Assembly (NCBI GenBank): GCA_017937135.1
Contig: JAGBEE010000015.1
Coordinates: 1-63,027 of the forward strand
Direction: 5' to 3'
From: Clostridia bacterium
Lineage (GTDB): Bacteria; Bacillota; Clostridia; Oscillospirales; CAG-272
DNA length: 63,027 nucleotides
The translations under genes and the position numbers were made by a program. Each line of letters begins with the position of its first letter. Position 1 is the first letter of the stretch. Shown in pieces: positions 34,130-42,556 of the stretch. A model generated the notes under the pieces. It saw nothing but the letters and a program-made list of their open reading frames with translations, searched no databases and was not told the origin of the DNA.

Positions 34130-35305
34130 ATGGCAGAATTTAAAAAATCGCTTTTTTGTGATAGCTGTGGCTCAAATGACATAGTAATGCTTAGTCGCAA
34201 TATGGGACAATGCGAGTATTGTGGAACAAAGTTTATCATAAATAAAAGGGAAAACGAGCCTGATGGTGGATTTTTTACGTTTGAAAGGGCTCTTGAAATT
34301 GATGAATTTGAAAGAAATGCATACATATCTCTTTATTCAAACGTAGATGTTCCATCTCGCATAGATGATGCTATGTTTTCAAGGGCTGAGCTTGAAATTG
34401 CCCAATACGTGTCTGTTGAAAGCGAGCATAAGCTTCATTATACAGCATCAATTGGCTATGATAGGACTGAAACCTACTACGATTACGTAACCGTTTACCG
34501 TAATGGCAGGAGCTACAAGGACAGGGTTGCAAGGCAACGCACCGTTACCGACTGGGATGCGATAAGTGGCGACCACGAGGAGGAGGAAATTATTACCTGC
34601 TTACGAATTGATAAGAAGGGCGAGATAAAGGATGAGATTGCAATTGCTGATTTGGTAGCAGAGCAGGGTGGAAAGAAGCTTGTTGGTATTGAAACTCAGA
34701 ATTTAAGAGTAAAGCCGATAATGCCAAGTGATGAGCAGATAGAAGCAGCGCTTGAATATGCCGAGGTAAAGGCAAATGCGTATGCTGAATCCTCGCTTCC
34801 GGGTGACCACGTTAAGGATTTTCGCTCATCGGGGTCGAAAAAAGCGAAAAAGATAGACACTATAGTATCTCCCGAATATCTTATCTCATATAACTTTGAG
34901 GGCAGGGACTATCAAATGAAATCAAGCTGGTCCTCAAAAGCTGTAATGCATAGCGATATGCCTCGTGAAAACGTTGCAAATAGCGAGCAGGAAATGGCAA
35001 GAAAAAAGAGAAGCAAGCAATTATTGTTAGGAATAATTCCATTTGCGCTTATTTTCATTATTGGAATTATTTTAGCAGCCAATGAGATTTTTTTCTTTCT
35101 TCCACCAGCATTATTTTTATCAATGTTTGGTTATATGATATACTTTTTTGTTATGACAGGCATGTGGTCAAAGCGTATAAACAAAATTACATTTGATGCG
35201 ATTTTATCAAGCCAAAATGAAAAAATATCACTACTAAACAAGCGATTTTTACAAATGGGACAAAAAGAGCTTTCCGAAGAAGAAAAAGGCATCTTTTTGC
35301 CATAA
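34130..35305 (+). CDS. Zinc-ribbon membrane protein of unknown function
   Basis: This 391-residue protein follows an AAAGGAGG site. An N-terminal zinc ribbon (CDSC at 10-13, CEYC at 28-31) is followed by a long soluble region and two membrane segments at roughly 290-345 (LLLGIIPFALIFIIGIIL and FFLPPALFLSMFGYMIYFF). The middle contains Tyr- and Asp-rich beta stretches. The gene has its own promoter and terminator. I recognise no family beyond the zinc-ribbon plus membrane layout that is common in Bacillota. Confidence 0.8.
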   Translation: MAEFKKSLFCDSCGSNDIVMLSRNMGQCEYCGTKFIINKRENEPDGGFFTFERALEIDEFERNAYISLYSNVDVPSRIDDAMFSRAELEIAQYVSVESEHKLHYTASIGYDRTETYYDYVTVYRNGRSYKDRVARQRTVTDWDAISGDHEEEEIITCLRIDKKGEIKDEIAIADLVAEQGGKKLVGIETQNLRVKPIMPSDEQIEAALEYAEVKANAYAESSLPGDHVKDFRSSGSKKAKKIDTIVSPEYLISYNFEGRDYQMKSSWSSKAVMHSDMPRENVANSEQEMARKKRSKQLLLGIIPFALIFIIGIILAANEIFFFLPPALFLSMFGYMIYFFVMTGMWSKRINKITFDAILSSQNEKISLLNKRFLQMGQKELSEEEKGIFLP

Positions 35306-35342
35306 AAGCATAAAGCTCATATAATTCTGATATTAGCTATAG

Positions 35343-35375
35343 GACGGATAACCTCGGTTGTCCGTCAATTTTATT
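35343..35375 (+). terminator. Terminator after the zinc-ribbon protein gene
   Basis: GACGGATAACC pairs with GGTTGTCCGTC around a two-base loop and is followed by a T-rich run. Confidence 0.75.
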
Positions 35376-35475
35376 TTTATCGATTTATCAACTCTTTTGG
35401 GCTAAAGGCTTAATCTCGATATAATAATAGACTAACACTTATAATTACAAAACGCACCTCTTAAAAGGGTGCGCT

Positions 35476-35730
35476 TTACATTTCAAAAATAGATTCATAG
35501 GTCGTATTTAGTATCATTTTTATTAAAATTATCTCATCTGGATACAGGTGCCTTTGAGCAACCTCAATTTTTGCAACAGCACTACGTGTAATATCACAGC
35601 CGAGTAATTGCAATTTAGATGCTAAAATCTCTTGGGTCATACCTTTCTGTTCGCGAATTTTACGGATATTGCTTCCAATTTTTTTCTCAATTTCGTGATT
35701 CGTAATCTCACCTCCAAGCAAATTTTGCAC
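35476..35730 (-). CDS. XRE-family helix-turn-helix regulator
   Basis: The conserved part is IGSNIRKIREQKGMTQEILASKLQLLGCDITRSAVAKIEVAQR, a Cro/CI-type DNA-binding domain that nearly fills the protein. The given span uses a GTG at 35730. However, the only good ribosome-binding site (GGAGG at 35715-35711) sits four bases before an ATT codon at 35706 and seven before ACG at 35703. The real start may therefore be a rare codon, giving about 75 residues. The gene is divergent from the large surface lipoprotein and may regulate it. Confidence 0.72.
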   Translation of the reverse strand: MQNLLGGEITNHEIEKKIGSNIRKIREQKGMTQEILASKLQLLGCDITRSAVAKIEVAQRHLYPDEIILIKMILNTTYESIFEM

Positions 35731-35749
35731 CCAAATAAGCACAAAATCC

Positions 35750-35778
35750 TTGACTTTATTATATCTAAATGATATAAT
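35750..35778 (+). promoter_or_regulatory. Promoter for the InlB/BspA-type lipoprotein
   Basis: TTGACT at 35750-35755 and TATAAT at 35773-35778 have a 17-base spacer. The region is shared with the divergent XRE gene. Confidence 0.7.
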
Positions 35779-35831
35779 GACCTTGTACTTATATAGGTGC
35801 AAAATGAAAATAATATGGGAGAATTTTAAAA

Positions 35832-38405
35832 ATGAGAAAAAAACACATAGTGCTTATTTTTGCGTTGCTACTCATAGTAGCCTTGATTGGGTTATCATCC
35901 TGTGGTGGCTCTGATGAGGATACAGGTAAAAATGAGGGCACGGGTACAAGCATTGACACCGGCGCCGAGGGTGATACAGGCAACGGCTCTGGTAATAAAG
36001 ATGATGATCAGACACAGACTGATATAAGCACGGATAAGGGCACCGATACAAGCAATGATTCAGGAAATACTGATGATAACAATGAAACGCCGGAGGTTCA
36101 AAGGTACACAGTAACCTTTGATTCTAATGGTAGTGAAGCTGTTGAAGCTCAAGTGGTTGAGAAAAATCAAATGGTAGAAGAGCCACAGGCACCAGTTCGT
36201 GAAGGATACGTCTTCGATGCTTGGTATGATGGAAGTGAAAAATGGATTTTTGCCGAATTCGTTGTTACAAAGGATGTAACACTTACTGCAAAATGGATAC
36301 CAAACAGCAACACACTTAGCTTTAATGCAAATAGTGGTAGTGGTGAAATGAATGATATGGTTGTAAAAACAGGAGATAGCGTTAATCTCACCACTAATGC
36401 CTTTGAAAGAATAGGCTATAGCTTCAAGGGCTGGTCAAGCTCTGTAAATGGTGAAGTAGAATATGAAGATGGCGCAAGCTACACCATGGGAGCAAATAGC
36501 ACAAATGTTCTTTATGCAATATGGGAGGCAAACGAAAACATCTTAGTTCTTAACGCTAATAATGGCACAAGCTTAGAGAATAGTATTCCTGTAAAAACTA
36601 ACGAAACCTTGAATTTGCCACAAAACACATTTGTAAACGCAGGTTATAGCTTCAAGGGCTGGTCAAGCACAAGCGATGGCGAGGTTGAATATACCGATGG
36701 CGAAAGCTATACTATGGGAACAAACAGCACATATACCCTATATGCAATATGGGAGGTAAGCACAAACTACGTAGTGTTTGACTCAAACGGTGGTATAGGA
36801 ACTATGCAAAAGCTTTCTCTCAAATCGTGGGAGGAGGGAGCCTTGCCAACTAATATTTTTAAAAGAAATGGATATAACTTCCTTGGCTGGTCCACAGCTA
36901 AGGACGGCGATGTTGAATATACCGACGGCGCAAGCTATACAATGGGAACAAACAAAAACAATACTCTTTATGCTGTATGGGAAATAATTGAATATACGCT
37001 TACATATCACACTACAGAGCTACCTGTAAATCAAGTTACGTTTACCGTAGAGGAGCTCCCTCTTACCTTAAGCACATTGAAAAATAAATCAGATGAAATT
37101 TTTGATGGATGGTACAGAACAAGCGACCTTAGTGGAGAGCCACTATTTCAAATAACAGCCATTGGTGACGTTGACCTATATCCGGGCTTCGTTAGAGGAA
37201 CAGACGGACTTGTTTTTGTAGAAAACAATGGAGAATACACACTTACCAAATATAACGGAACCGCATTAGATATTGTTATTCCAAGTAAATATCGTGGAAA
37301 AAATGTAACGACTATAGGCACAGAGGTTTTTAGGGGTCAAAATTCAATTACAAGCATAGAATTACCAAGCAGCTTAAAAACAATATCAAACGGAGCCTTT
37401 TATAGCTGTCACTCAATAACAAGCATAACTATACCCGAGAGTGTAAGCTATATTGGTGAACAAGCATTCAGCTTCTGCAAAAAGCTCACCAGCATAACCA
37501 TACCCGACAATGTTACCCAAATAGGTAAGCACGCCTTCTATGAATGTAAGGAGCTTGAGACCGTAAGCCTTTCCAAAAACATAACATCAATAGATGCATA
37601 TGCATTTTATGGCTGTTATTCACTTGTAAGCCTTACTCTTCCAAATACAGTAGCATCAATAGGAGCATATGCATTCTATAATTGCTACGAGCTGACAAGC
37701 ATAAATATTCCAAATACAGTAGCATCAATAGGAGCATATGCATTCTATAATTGCTACGAGCTGACAAGCATAAATATTCCAAATGGCATTAAAAAAATAG
37801 AGGATTATACATTTTATAGCTGTACCTCTGTTGAAAATGTCACTATTCCAAATACAGTAACATCAATAGGAGCTTCAGCCTTCCGTAATTGCGATAGCTT
37901 TACAAGCATATCAATTCCAAATAGCGTGACCACTATCAAGGATGGAGCCTTCTACAGCTGTACCTATGTAACAAGTATAACAATACCGAATAGTGTAACG
38001 TCTATAGGCGATGAGGTATTTGGTTTTTGTGAAGCGTTAACAACCATAACAATTCCTAATAGCATAACATCTATAGGTGAATATATGTTTTATGGCTGTA
38101 CAGACCTTAGAAGCATAGCAATTCCAAATACAATTAAGTCTATAGGAAAGGCTGCATTTTATGATTGCACAAGCCTTGAAGCAATAACAATTCCAAGCAT
38201 AGTCAGCTCAATAGGAGCAGGGGCATTTTATAATTGCACGTCTCTTACAACAATAACAATTCCAAGCTCAGTTGTAACAATTGGAAGTGAAGCGTTTAAG
38301 GGATGCACTAACCTTCAAATTTATTGTGACGTCAAGAGCATGCCAAGCGGCTGGAGCACTAACTGGAACCCATCAGGCTGCGCTGTTGCTTGGGGAAGCA
38401 AATAA
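35832..38405 (+). CDS. Surface lipoprotein with InlB B-repeats and BspA-type leucine-rich repeats
   Basis: This 857-residue protein starts with a lipoprotein signal (GLSSC, Cys 24). A Gly/Asp/Thr-rich spacer runs to about residue 88. Four or five InlB B-repeat (Flg_new) modules follow at about 90-450; each has a FDSNGG-like start and a GYSFKGWS or GYVFDAWY core. From about 490 to 840 there are some 14 LRR_5 units of 23 residues with the pattern ITSITIPxSVxSIGxxAFxxC. BspA-like repeats are adhesive or host-interacting domains on many gut and oral bacteria. It should be anchored outside the membrane. The XRE gene is its divergent neighbour. Confidence 0.92.
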   Translation: MRKKHIVLIFALLLIVALIGLSSCGGSDEDTGKNEGTGTSIDTGAEGDTGNGSGNKDDDQTQTDISTDKGTDTSNDSGNTDDNNETPEVQRYTVTFDSNGSEAVEAQVVEKNQMVEEPQAPVREGYVFDAWYDGSEKWIFAEFVVTKDVTLTAKWIPNSNTLSFNANSGSGEMNDMVVKTGDSVNLTTNAFERIGYSFKGWSSSVNGEVEYEDGASYTMGANSTNVLYAIWEANENILVLNANNGTSLENSIPVKTNETLNLPQNTFVNAGYSFKGWSSTSDGEVEYTDGESYTMGTNSTYTLYAIWEVSTNYVVFDSNGGIGTMQKLSLKSWEEGALPTNIFKRNGYNFLGWSTAKDGDVEYTDGASYTMGTNKNNTLYAVWEIIEYTLTYHTTELPVNQVTFTVEELPLTLSTLKNKSDEIFDGWYRTSDLSGEPLFQITAIGDVDLYPGFVRGTDGLVFVENNGEYTLTKYNGTALDIVIPSKYRGKNVTTIGTEVFRGQNSITSIELPSSLKTISNGAFYSCHSITSITIPESVSYIGEQAFSFCKKLTSITIPDNVTQIGKHAFYECKELETVSLSKNITSIDAYAFYGCYSLVSLTLPNTVASIGAYAFYNCYELTSINIPNTVASIGAYAFYNCYELTSINIPNGIKKIEDYTFYSCTSVENVTIPNTVTSIGASAFRNCDSFTSISIPNSVTTIKDGAFYSCTYVTSITIPNSVTSIGDEVFGFCEALTTITIPNSITSIGEYMFYGCTDLRSIAIPNTIKSIGKAAFYDCTSLEAITIPSIVSSIGAGAFYNCTSLTTITIPSSVVTIGSEAFKGCTNLQIYCDVKSMPSGWSTNWNPSGCAVAWGSK
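37641..37778 (+). repeat. Perfect 69-bp tandem duplication inside the leucine-rich repeats
   Basis: The units 37641-37709 and 37710-37778 are identical, each coding one 23-residue repeat that begins NTVASIGAYAFYNCYEL. The neighbouring units are diverged, so this doubling is recent. Confidence 0.95.
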
Positions 38406-38446
38406 AATTTGAAAATTAAAATAACCAAAAATTTATTTTAAAAAAC

Positions 38447-38868
38447 AAAGGGCAGGCTAAGGGTGATGTTCTTAGCGGAGAAATTGAAAAATATCGCTAA
38501 GTGCGAGCATCGCATTTGACCGGACAAACACACTCTGGGCTAAGCCCAAACCCTTATAACAACAGAAGAGAGAACAAATCGGTTTCATGTAGCCGTAAAG
38601 TTCTCTCTTTTTCTGTTAGTATTAAAAGTGATATTCTTCGCTGACGCGAAGAGTGATATTTCCCTGACAGGAAGTGATATTGCAAGGCTTCGCCTCGCAG
38701 TGATATTCTATTCGCCTAAAACTCGGCTTTGAACGCAAATAGGCGTCAAAGCCGCAATACCACTCGGCGTAAGCCGAATATAACTGCGTAGCAATAGAAC
38801 TCGCCGCAGGCGAAAAGAGTTATGCGTGATGCTCCGTTAAGAGTATCACGCATAATAACCTGCCCTTT
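38447..38868. repeat. Inverted-end hairpin-array element (MITE-like)
   Basis: The element begins AAAGGGCAGG at 38447 and ends CCTGCCCTTT at 38868. It carries the GACCGGACAAACACACTC module, the hairpin from about 38567 to 38615 (AGAGAGAAC...GTTCTCTCT) with CTGTTAG after it, and a row of GTGATATT words separated by palindromes such as CTTCGC-TGAC-GCGAAG. It ends with the GCGTGAT.CTC/GAG.ATCACGC hairpin. No gene is present. The stretch at about 38740-38822 is the inverted copy of 441-510. Confidence 0.75.
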
Positions 38869-38881
38869 CGTATTATTAAAA

Positions 38882-39487
38882 TTATTCCTTTTCGGTTTCC
38901 TTTTTGTAAATCTCGGCAATAAAGTCAGCAGTTTTTTCAACTCCAAGCTCAGTGCTGTTGAGCATAAGCATATAGTTAGTTCTTTCGCCCCAGTCCTGAC
39001 CTGTGTAATATTTGTAGTTTATGCTACGCTTTTTGTCAGTTTCCTTAATGAGCTTTTCAGCCTGCTTTTGATTAACGCCCTTAAAGCTCATGGTTCTCTT
39101 GATTTTTTCCTTCATATCTGCATAGATAAATACATTTAAGGTGTCAAATTTGTCCTTCAAAATGTAGTCAGCGCTACGACCAACTATTACGCAAGGACCC
39201 TTTTCGGCAAGCTCTGAAATAACTCTTTTTTGAATAGCGAATATCTTGTCCTCAATAGATTCGCCTGCTGCATTTCTGCCAATAAATGAGTAAGCAAAAA
39301 TACTCTTGGAGGGCGCATATTCGCTAACACGCTTTATAAACTCGTCAACGAAGCCGGACTCCTCGGCAATTTTTTCAATAATATCCTTGTCATAGAATGG
39401 AATGCCAAGCTTTTTAGCGACTAAAATACCTATATATTTTCCTCCGCTGCCAAACTCACGGCTAATAGTGATAATTTTCTTACTCAT
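38882..39487 (-). CDS. Cytidylate kinase-like family protein
   Basis: From the ATG at 39487, after AAAGGA, the protein has 201 residues. ITISREFGSGGKYIG contains an atypical P-loop (GSGGK). DKDIIEKIAEESG and the later CVIVGRSADYIL match the cytidylate-kinase-like branch (AAA_26 type), not the canonical Cmk, which is encoded at 42557. The substrate is uncertain. A short leader with a terminator-like hairpin precedes it, which suggests regulated expression. Confidence 0.85.
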   Translation of the reverse strand: MSKKIITISREFGSGGKYIGILVAKKLGIPFYDKDIIEKIAEESGFVDEFIKRVSEYAPSKSIFAYSFIGRNAAGESIEDKIFAIQKRVISELAEKGPCVIVGRSADYILKDKFDTLNVFIYADMKEKIKRTMSFKGVNQKQAEKLIKETDKKRSINYKYYTGQDWGERTNYMLMLNSTELGVEKTADFIAEIYKKETEKE

Positions 39488-39574
39488 AAAAAGTCCTTTC
39501 CCGAATGAAAAAAGCACAACCTTACCCTTAAGGGTAAAGCTGTGCCACTCGATATAAAATTTTACCCTTTCGGT
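39488..39574 (-). promoter_or_regulatory. Candidate transcription attenuator leader
   Basis: The transcript would start near 39574. It contains AAAGGGTAAA (39570-39561), then TTTACCCTT, then AAGGGTAAG, which pairs with it, enclosed by GCACA/TGTGC and followed by TTTTTT at about 39512-39507. The hairpin with its T-run is an intrinsic terminator just before the gene. The first segment can pair with the second instead, which would form an antiterminator. I do not recognise a known riboswitch. Confidence 0.6.
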
Positions 39575-39580
39575 ACTATT

Positions 39581-39610
39581 ATTTTAACATAAAAAGCCAC
39601 TTTGTGTCAA
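39581..39610 (-). promoter_or_regulatory. Promoter for the cytidylate-kinase-like gene
   Basis: On the minus strand TTGACA (39610-39605) and TAAAAT (39586-39581) have an 18-base spacer. Confidence 0.65.
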
Positions 39611-39638
39611 TAGCCTTTTTGCGTATTTGTATTTTAAC

Positions 39639-39667
39639 TTGATTTATTTATAAATATATGTTATTAT
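39639..39667 (+). promoter_or_regulatory. Promoter for the ABC-F operon
   Basis: TTGATT at 39639-39644 and TATTAT at 39662-39667 have a 17-base spacer. Confidence 0.55.
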
Positions 39668-39699
39668 ATATGAGAATGATAACATAATTTGAGGTAGAA

Positions 39700-41298
39700 A
39701 TGATAACAGTAAATAATTTAACCTTTAATTTTGGCACACAGGTGCTTTTTAAGGATGTAAATTTAAAATTCACCCCTGGCAATTGCTACGGAGTAATTGG
39801 CGCAAACGGTGCAGGAAAGAGTACATTTTTAAGAATACTTTGTAAGGAAATCGAGCCAACCAAGGGCGAGGTTGTAATTCCTGACACTGTAAGAATGAGC
39901 GTTTTGAAGCAAAACCACTTTGAATTTGATGAATATACCGTGCTTGACACAATAATTATGGGCAATCAAAGGCTCTATGACGTAATGAAGGAAAAGGACG
40001 CGCTTTATATGAAGGAGGACTTTTCTGACCAGGACGGTATTCGCGCCTCGGAGCTTGAGGGCGAATTTGCCGAGATGAATGGCTGGGAGGCAGAGAGTGA
40101 TGCATCAAAGCTTATTCAGGGCTTAGGACTTAGTGAGGACATTCTTTATCAAGGCATGGCAAGCTTGAAGGAGTCGCAAAAGGTAAAGGTGCTTTTGGCA
40201 CAGGCGCTTTTTGGAAACCCCGACATTATTTTGCTTGACGAGCCTACAAACGGTCTTGACATAGATGCAATTACCTGGCTTGAGGACTTTTTGTCCGACT
40301 ACTTCGGCACAGTTCTTGTAGTATCGCATGACCGTCACTTCTTAAACGACGTATGCACAAACATAGTTGATATTGACTATTCAGGCATTAAAATGTACGT
40401 TGGTAACTACGAGTTTTGGTATGAATCGAGTCAGCTTATTCAAAGAATGATTAAGCAACAAAACAAGAAGAACGAGGAAAAAATCAAGGAGCTTCAAAGC
40501 TTTATTTCTCGCTTCAGTGCAAATAAATCAAAATCAAGACAGGCAACCTCAAGAAGAAAGCTACTTGATAAATTAACAATAGAGGAGCTTCCTGCGTCGA
40601 GCCGTAGATATCCATTTATCGGCTTCGATATGGACAGAGAGGCAGGCAAGGATATTTTAACCGTTAGCGAGCTTTCTAAGAGTAGCGACGGAGTTAGCCT
40701 GTTTAAAAACGTGTCCTTTACCGTTTCAAAGGGCGATAAAATTGCACTTATCGGTAACGAAATGGCAATAACAGCATTTTTTAAGGTGCTAATGGAGGAG
40801 GACGAGGCAGATAGTGGCTCGTTCAAATGGGGAATAAGCATTTCAAAATCATATTTCCCAAAGGATAATATCGAATATTTTGCATCCTGTCACGATTCGA
40901 TTCTTGACTGGATGAGAAGATACTCAAAGGACCAAACCGAAACATATTTACGTGGCTTCCTTGGACGAATGCTCTTCTCGGGCGACTCTATTTTTAAGGA
41001 GGTTAGCGTTTTATCAGGTGGAGAAAAGGCAAGATGTATGTTTTCACGTATGATGCTTTTTGGCTCAAACTTCTTGCTCCTTGACCAGCCAACAAACCAC
41101 TTAGACCTTGAATCAATTACAGCAGTAAACAATGGTCTTAGCGATTTCAAGGGCAACATTCTTTTCTATTCTCACGACTATGAAACTGTAAACACAGTTG
41201 CAAATCGTATAATTGAGCTAAGAGAAAATGGAATAATAGATTTTAGTGGCACATACGAGGAATTTATAAACTACAAGAAAGAGAAAAATCTTATATAA
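39700..41298 (+). CDS. ABC-F family ATPase (YbiT-like)
   Basis: This 532-residue cytoplasmic protein has two ABC domains and a linker (ELQSFISRFSANKSKSRQATS) typical of YbiT-type ABC-F translation factors, and no membrane segments. Domain 1 has an intact Walker A (GANGAGKST) but a degenerate signature (LKESQKVK). Domain 2 has a degenerate Walker A (IGNEMAITAFF, no Lys) but an intact signature (LSGGEKAR). Only one of the two composite ATP sites is therefore canonical. It is the first gene of a run that includes a flavoprotein, cmk, plsC and ispH-rpsA. Confidence 0.9.
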   Translation: MITVNNLTFNFGTQVLFKDVNLKFTPGNCYGVIGANGAGKSTFLRILCKEIEPTKGEVVIPDTVRMSVLKQNHFEFDEYTVLDTIIMGNQRLYDVMKEKDALYMKEDFSDQDGIRASELEGEFAEMNGWEAESDASKLIQGLGLSEDILYQGMASLKESQKVKVLLAQALFGNPDIILLDEPTNGLDIDAITWLEDFLSDYFGTVLVVSHDRHFLNDVCTNIVDIDYSGIKMYVGNYEFWYESSQLIQRMIKQQNKKNEEKIKELQSFISRFSANKSKSRQATSRRKLLDKLTIEELPASSRRYPFIGFDMDREAGKDILTVSELSKSSDGVSLFKNVSFTVSKGDKIALIGNEMAITAFFKVLMEEDEADSGSFKWGISISKSYFPKDNIEYFASCHDSILDWMRRYSKDQTETYLRGFLGRMLFSGDSIFKEVSVLSGGEKARCMFSRMMLFGSNFLLLDQPTNHLDLESITAVNNGLSDFKGNILFYSHDYETVNTVANRIIELRENGIIDFSGTYEEFINYKKEKNLI

Positions 41299-42545
41299 TG
41301 CAGGATTATGAAAGAAGAAAAATAGCGGTAATTGGTGCAGGGCCTGCTGGAATGATGGCGTCAATTTATGCGCTTCAAAACGGGGCAGATGTCACACTTT
41401 TTGAAAAGAACGATAGAGTTGGCAAAAAGCTTGCTATAACAGGCAAGGGCAGATGCAACGTAACAAACGACTGCGACAATAGCGAGTTTTTAAAAAACGT
41501 GATTTCAAATCCAAAATTCTTATACGCCTCAATAGGTAATTTTTCAACGCAGGACACAAAGGATTTTTTTGAGGGACTTGGCGTTAAGCTAAAAACCGAG
41601 AGGGGAAGGCGAGTTTTTCCGGTATCGGACAAGGCAAGCGACATAGTTATGGCGCTAAAGCGATATATGCTTGACTTGGGCTGTAATTTAAAGCACGAAA
41701 GGGTTGTTGGAATTTCAGCCGAAAATTCAAAAATCAAGGGCGTGAAAACCGACAAGGGCGCATATGAATTTGACGCAGTAATTTTAGCAACGGGTGGCGC
41801 TTCATATCAAGGCACGGGCTCAGACGGAGATGGATATCGCTTTGCAAAATCGCTTGGCATAGAGGTAACTCCGCTTATACCCTCGCTCGTTCCACTTGAA
41901 ACGGTTGAGGACGTGTACGAAATAATGGGCGTGTCTCTTAAAAATGTAACTCTTAAAATAAGGAATAACGAAACTGGCAAAATAGCTTTTGAGGAATTAG
42001 GCGAGATGCTCTTTACCCACTATGGCATAAGTGGACCCTTGGTGTTATCAGCCTCATGCCATATGTCAAATATGCAAAGGGGCAAATACACAGCCTTAAT
42101 AGACTTTAAGCCTGCGCTTGATGAAAAAACGCTTGATATTAGAATATTAAACGATTTTTCTAAGAATTTAAACAAGGATTTTGTAAACGCCATAGGAGCA
42201 CTTTTGCCATCAAAAATAATACCCTTTGTGGTAGAAAAAAGTGGTATTAAGCCCGATACTAAGGTGAATAATATTACAAAGGCACAAAGGCTTGCGTTTT
42301 TGAACACATTAAAGTCACTTTCGCTCGAAATAAAGGGCTTTCGCTCACTTAACGAGGCAATAGTGACCTCGGGTGGAATTGACACAAGGGAGATAAACCC
42401 CTCTACAATGGAGTCCAAAAAAATAAAGGGACTTTATTTTGCAGGGGAAATAATAGACGTAGATGCCTATACAGGCGGATACAACCTACAAATAGCATTT
42501 TCAACGGGCGCTCTTGCAGGGACACACTCTGCCTGGGCAGATTAG
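41298..42545 (+). CDS. HI0933-family FAD-dependent oxidoreductase
   Basis: This 415-residue protein has the dinucleotide-binding motif VIGAGPAGMMAS, the family motif GKGRCNVTN, ILATGGASYQGTG and the C-terminal GLYFAGEIIDVDAYTGGYNLQ. The family (also called BaiN-like) includes NAD(P)H-dependent flavoproteins. Some act on bile-acid intermediates, but most members have no assigned substrate and I do not assign one. The start overlaps the ABC-F stop codon by one base (TAATG). Confidence 0.9.
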   Translation: MQDYERRKIAVIGAGPAGMMASIYALQNGADVTLFEKNDRVGKKLAITGKGRCNVTNDCDNSEFLKNVISNPKFLYASIGNFSTQDTKDFFEGLGVKLKTERGRRVFPVSDKASDIVMALKRYMLDLGCNLKHERVVGISAENSKIKGVKTDKGAYEFDAVILATGGASYQGTGSDGDGYRFAKSLGIEVTPLIPSLVPLETVEDVYEIMGVSLKNVTLKIRNNETGKIAFEELGEMLFTHYGISGPLVLSASCHMSNMQRGKYTALIDFKPALDEKTLDIRILNDFSKNLNKDFVNAIGALLPSKIIPFVVEKSGIKPDTKVNNITKAQRLAFLNTLKSLSLEIKGFRSLNEAIVTSGGIDTREINPSTMESKKIKGLYFAGEIIDVDAYTGGYNLQIAFSTGALAGTHSAWAD

Positions 42546-42556
42546 GAGGAAAATAT

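Noticed and set aside
37320-38330. Regular repeats of about 69 bases that might suggest a CRISPR-like array
   Set aside because: They are in-frame leucine-rich repeat codons of a long coding sequence; spacing is 69 bases throughout with no unique spacers.
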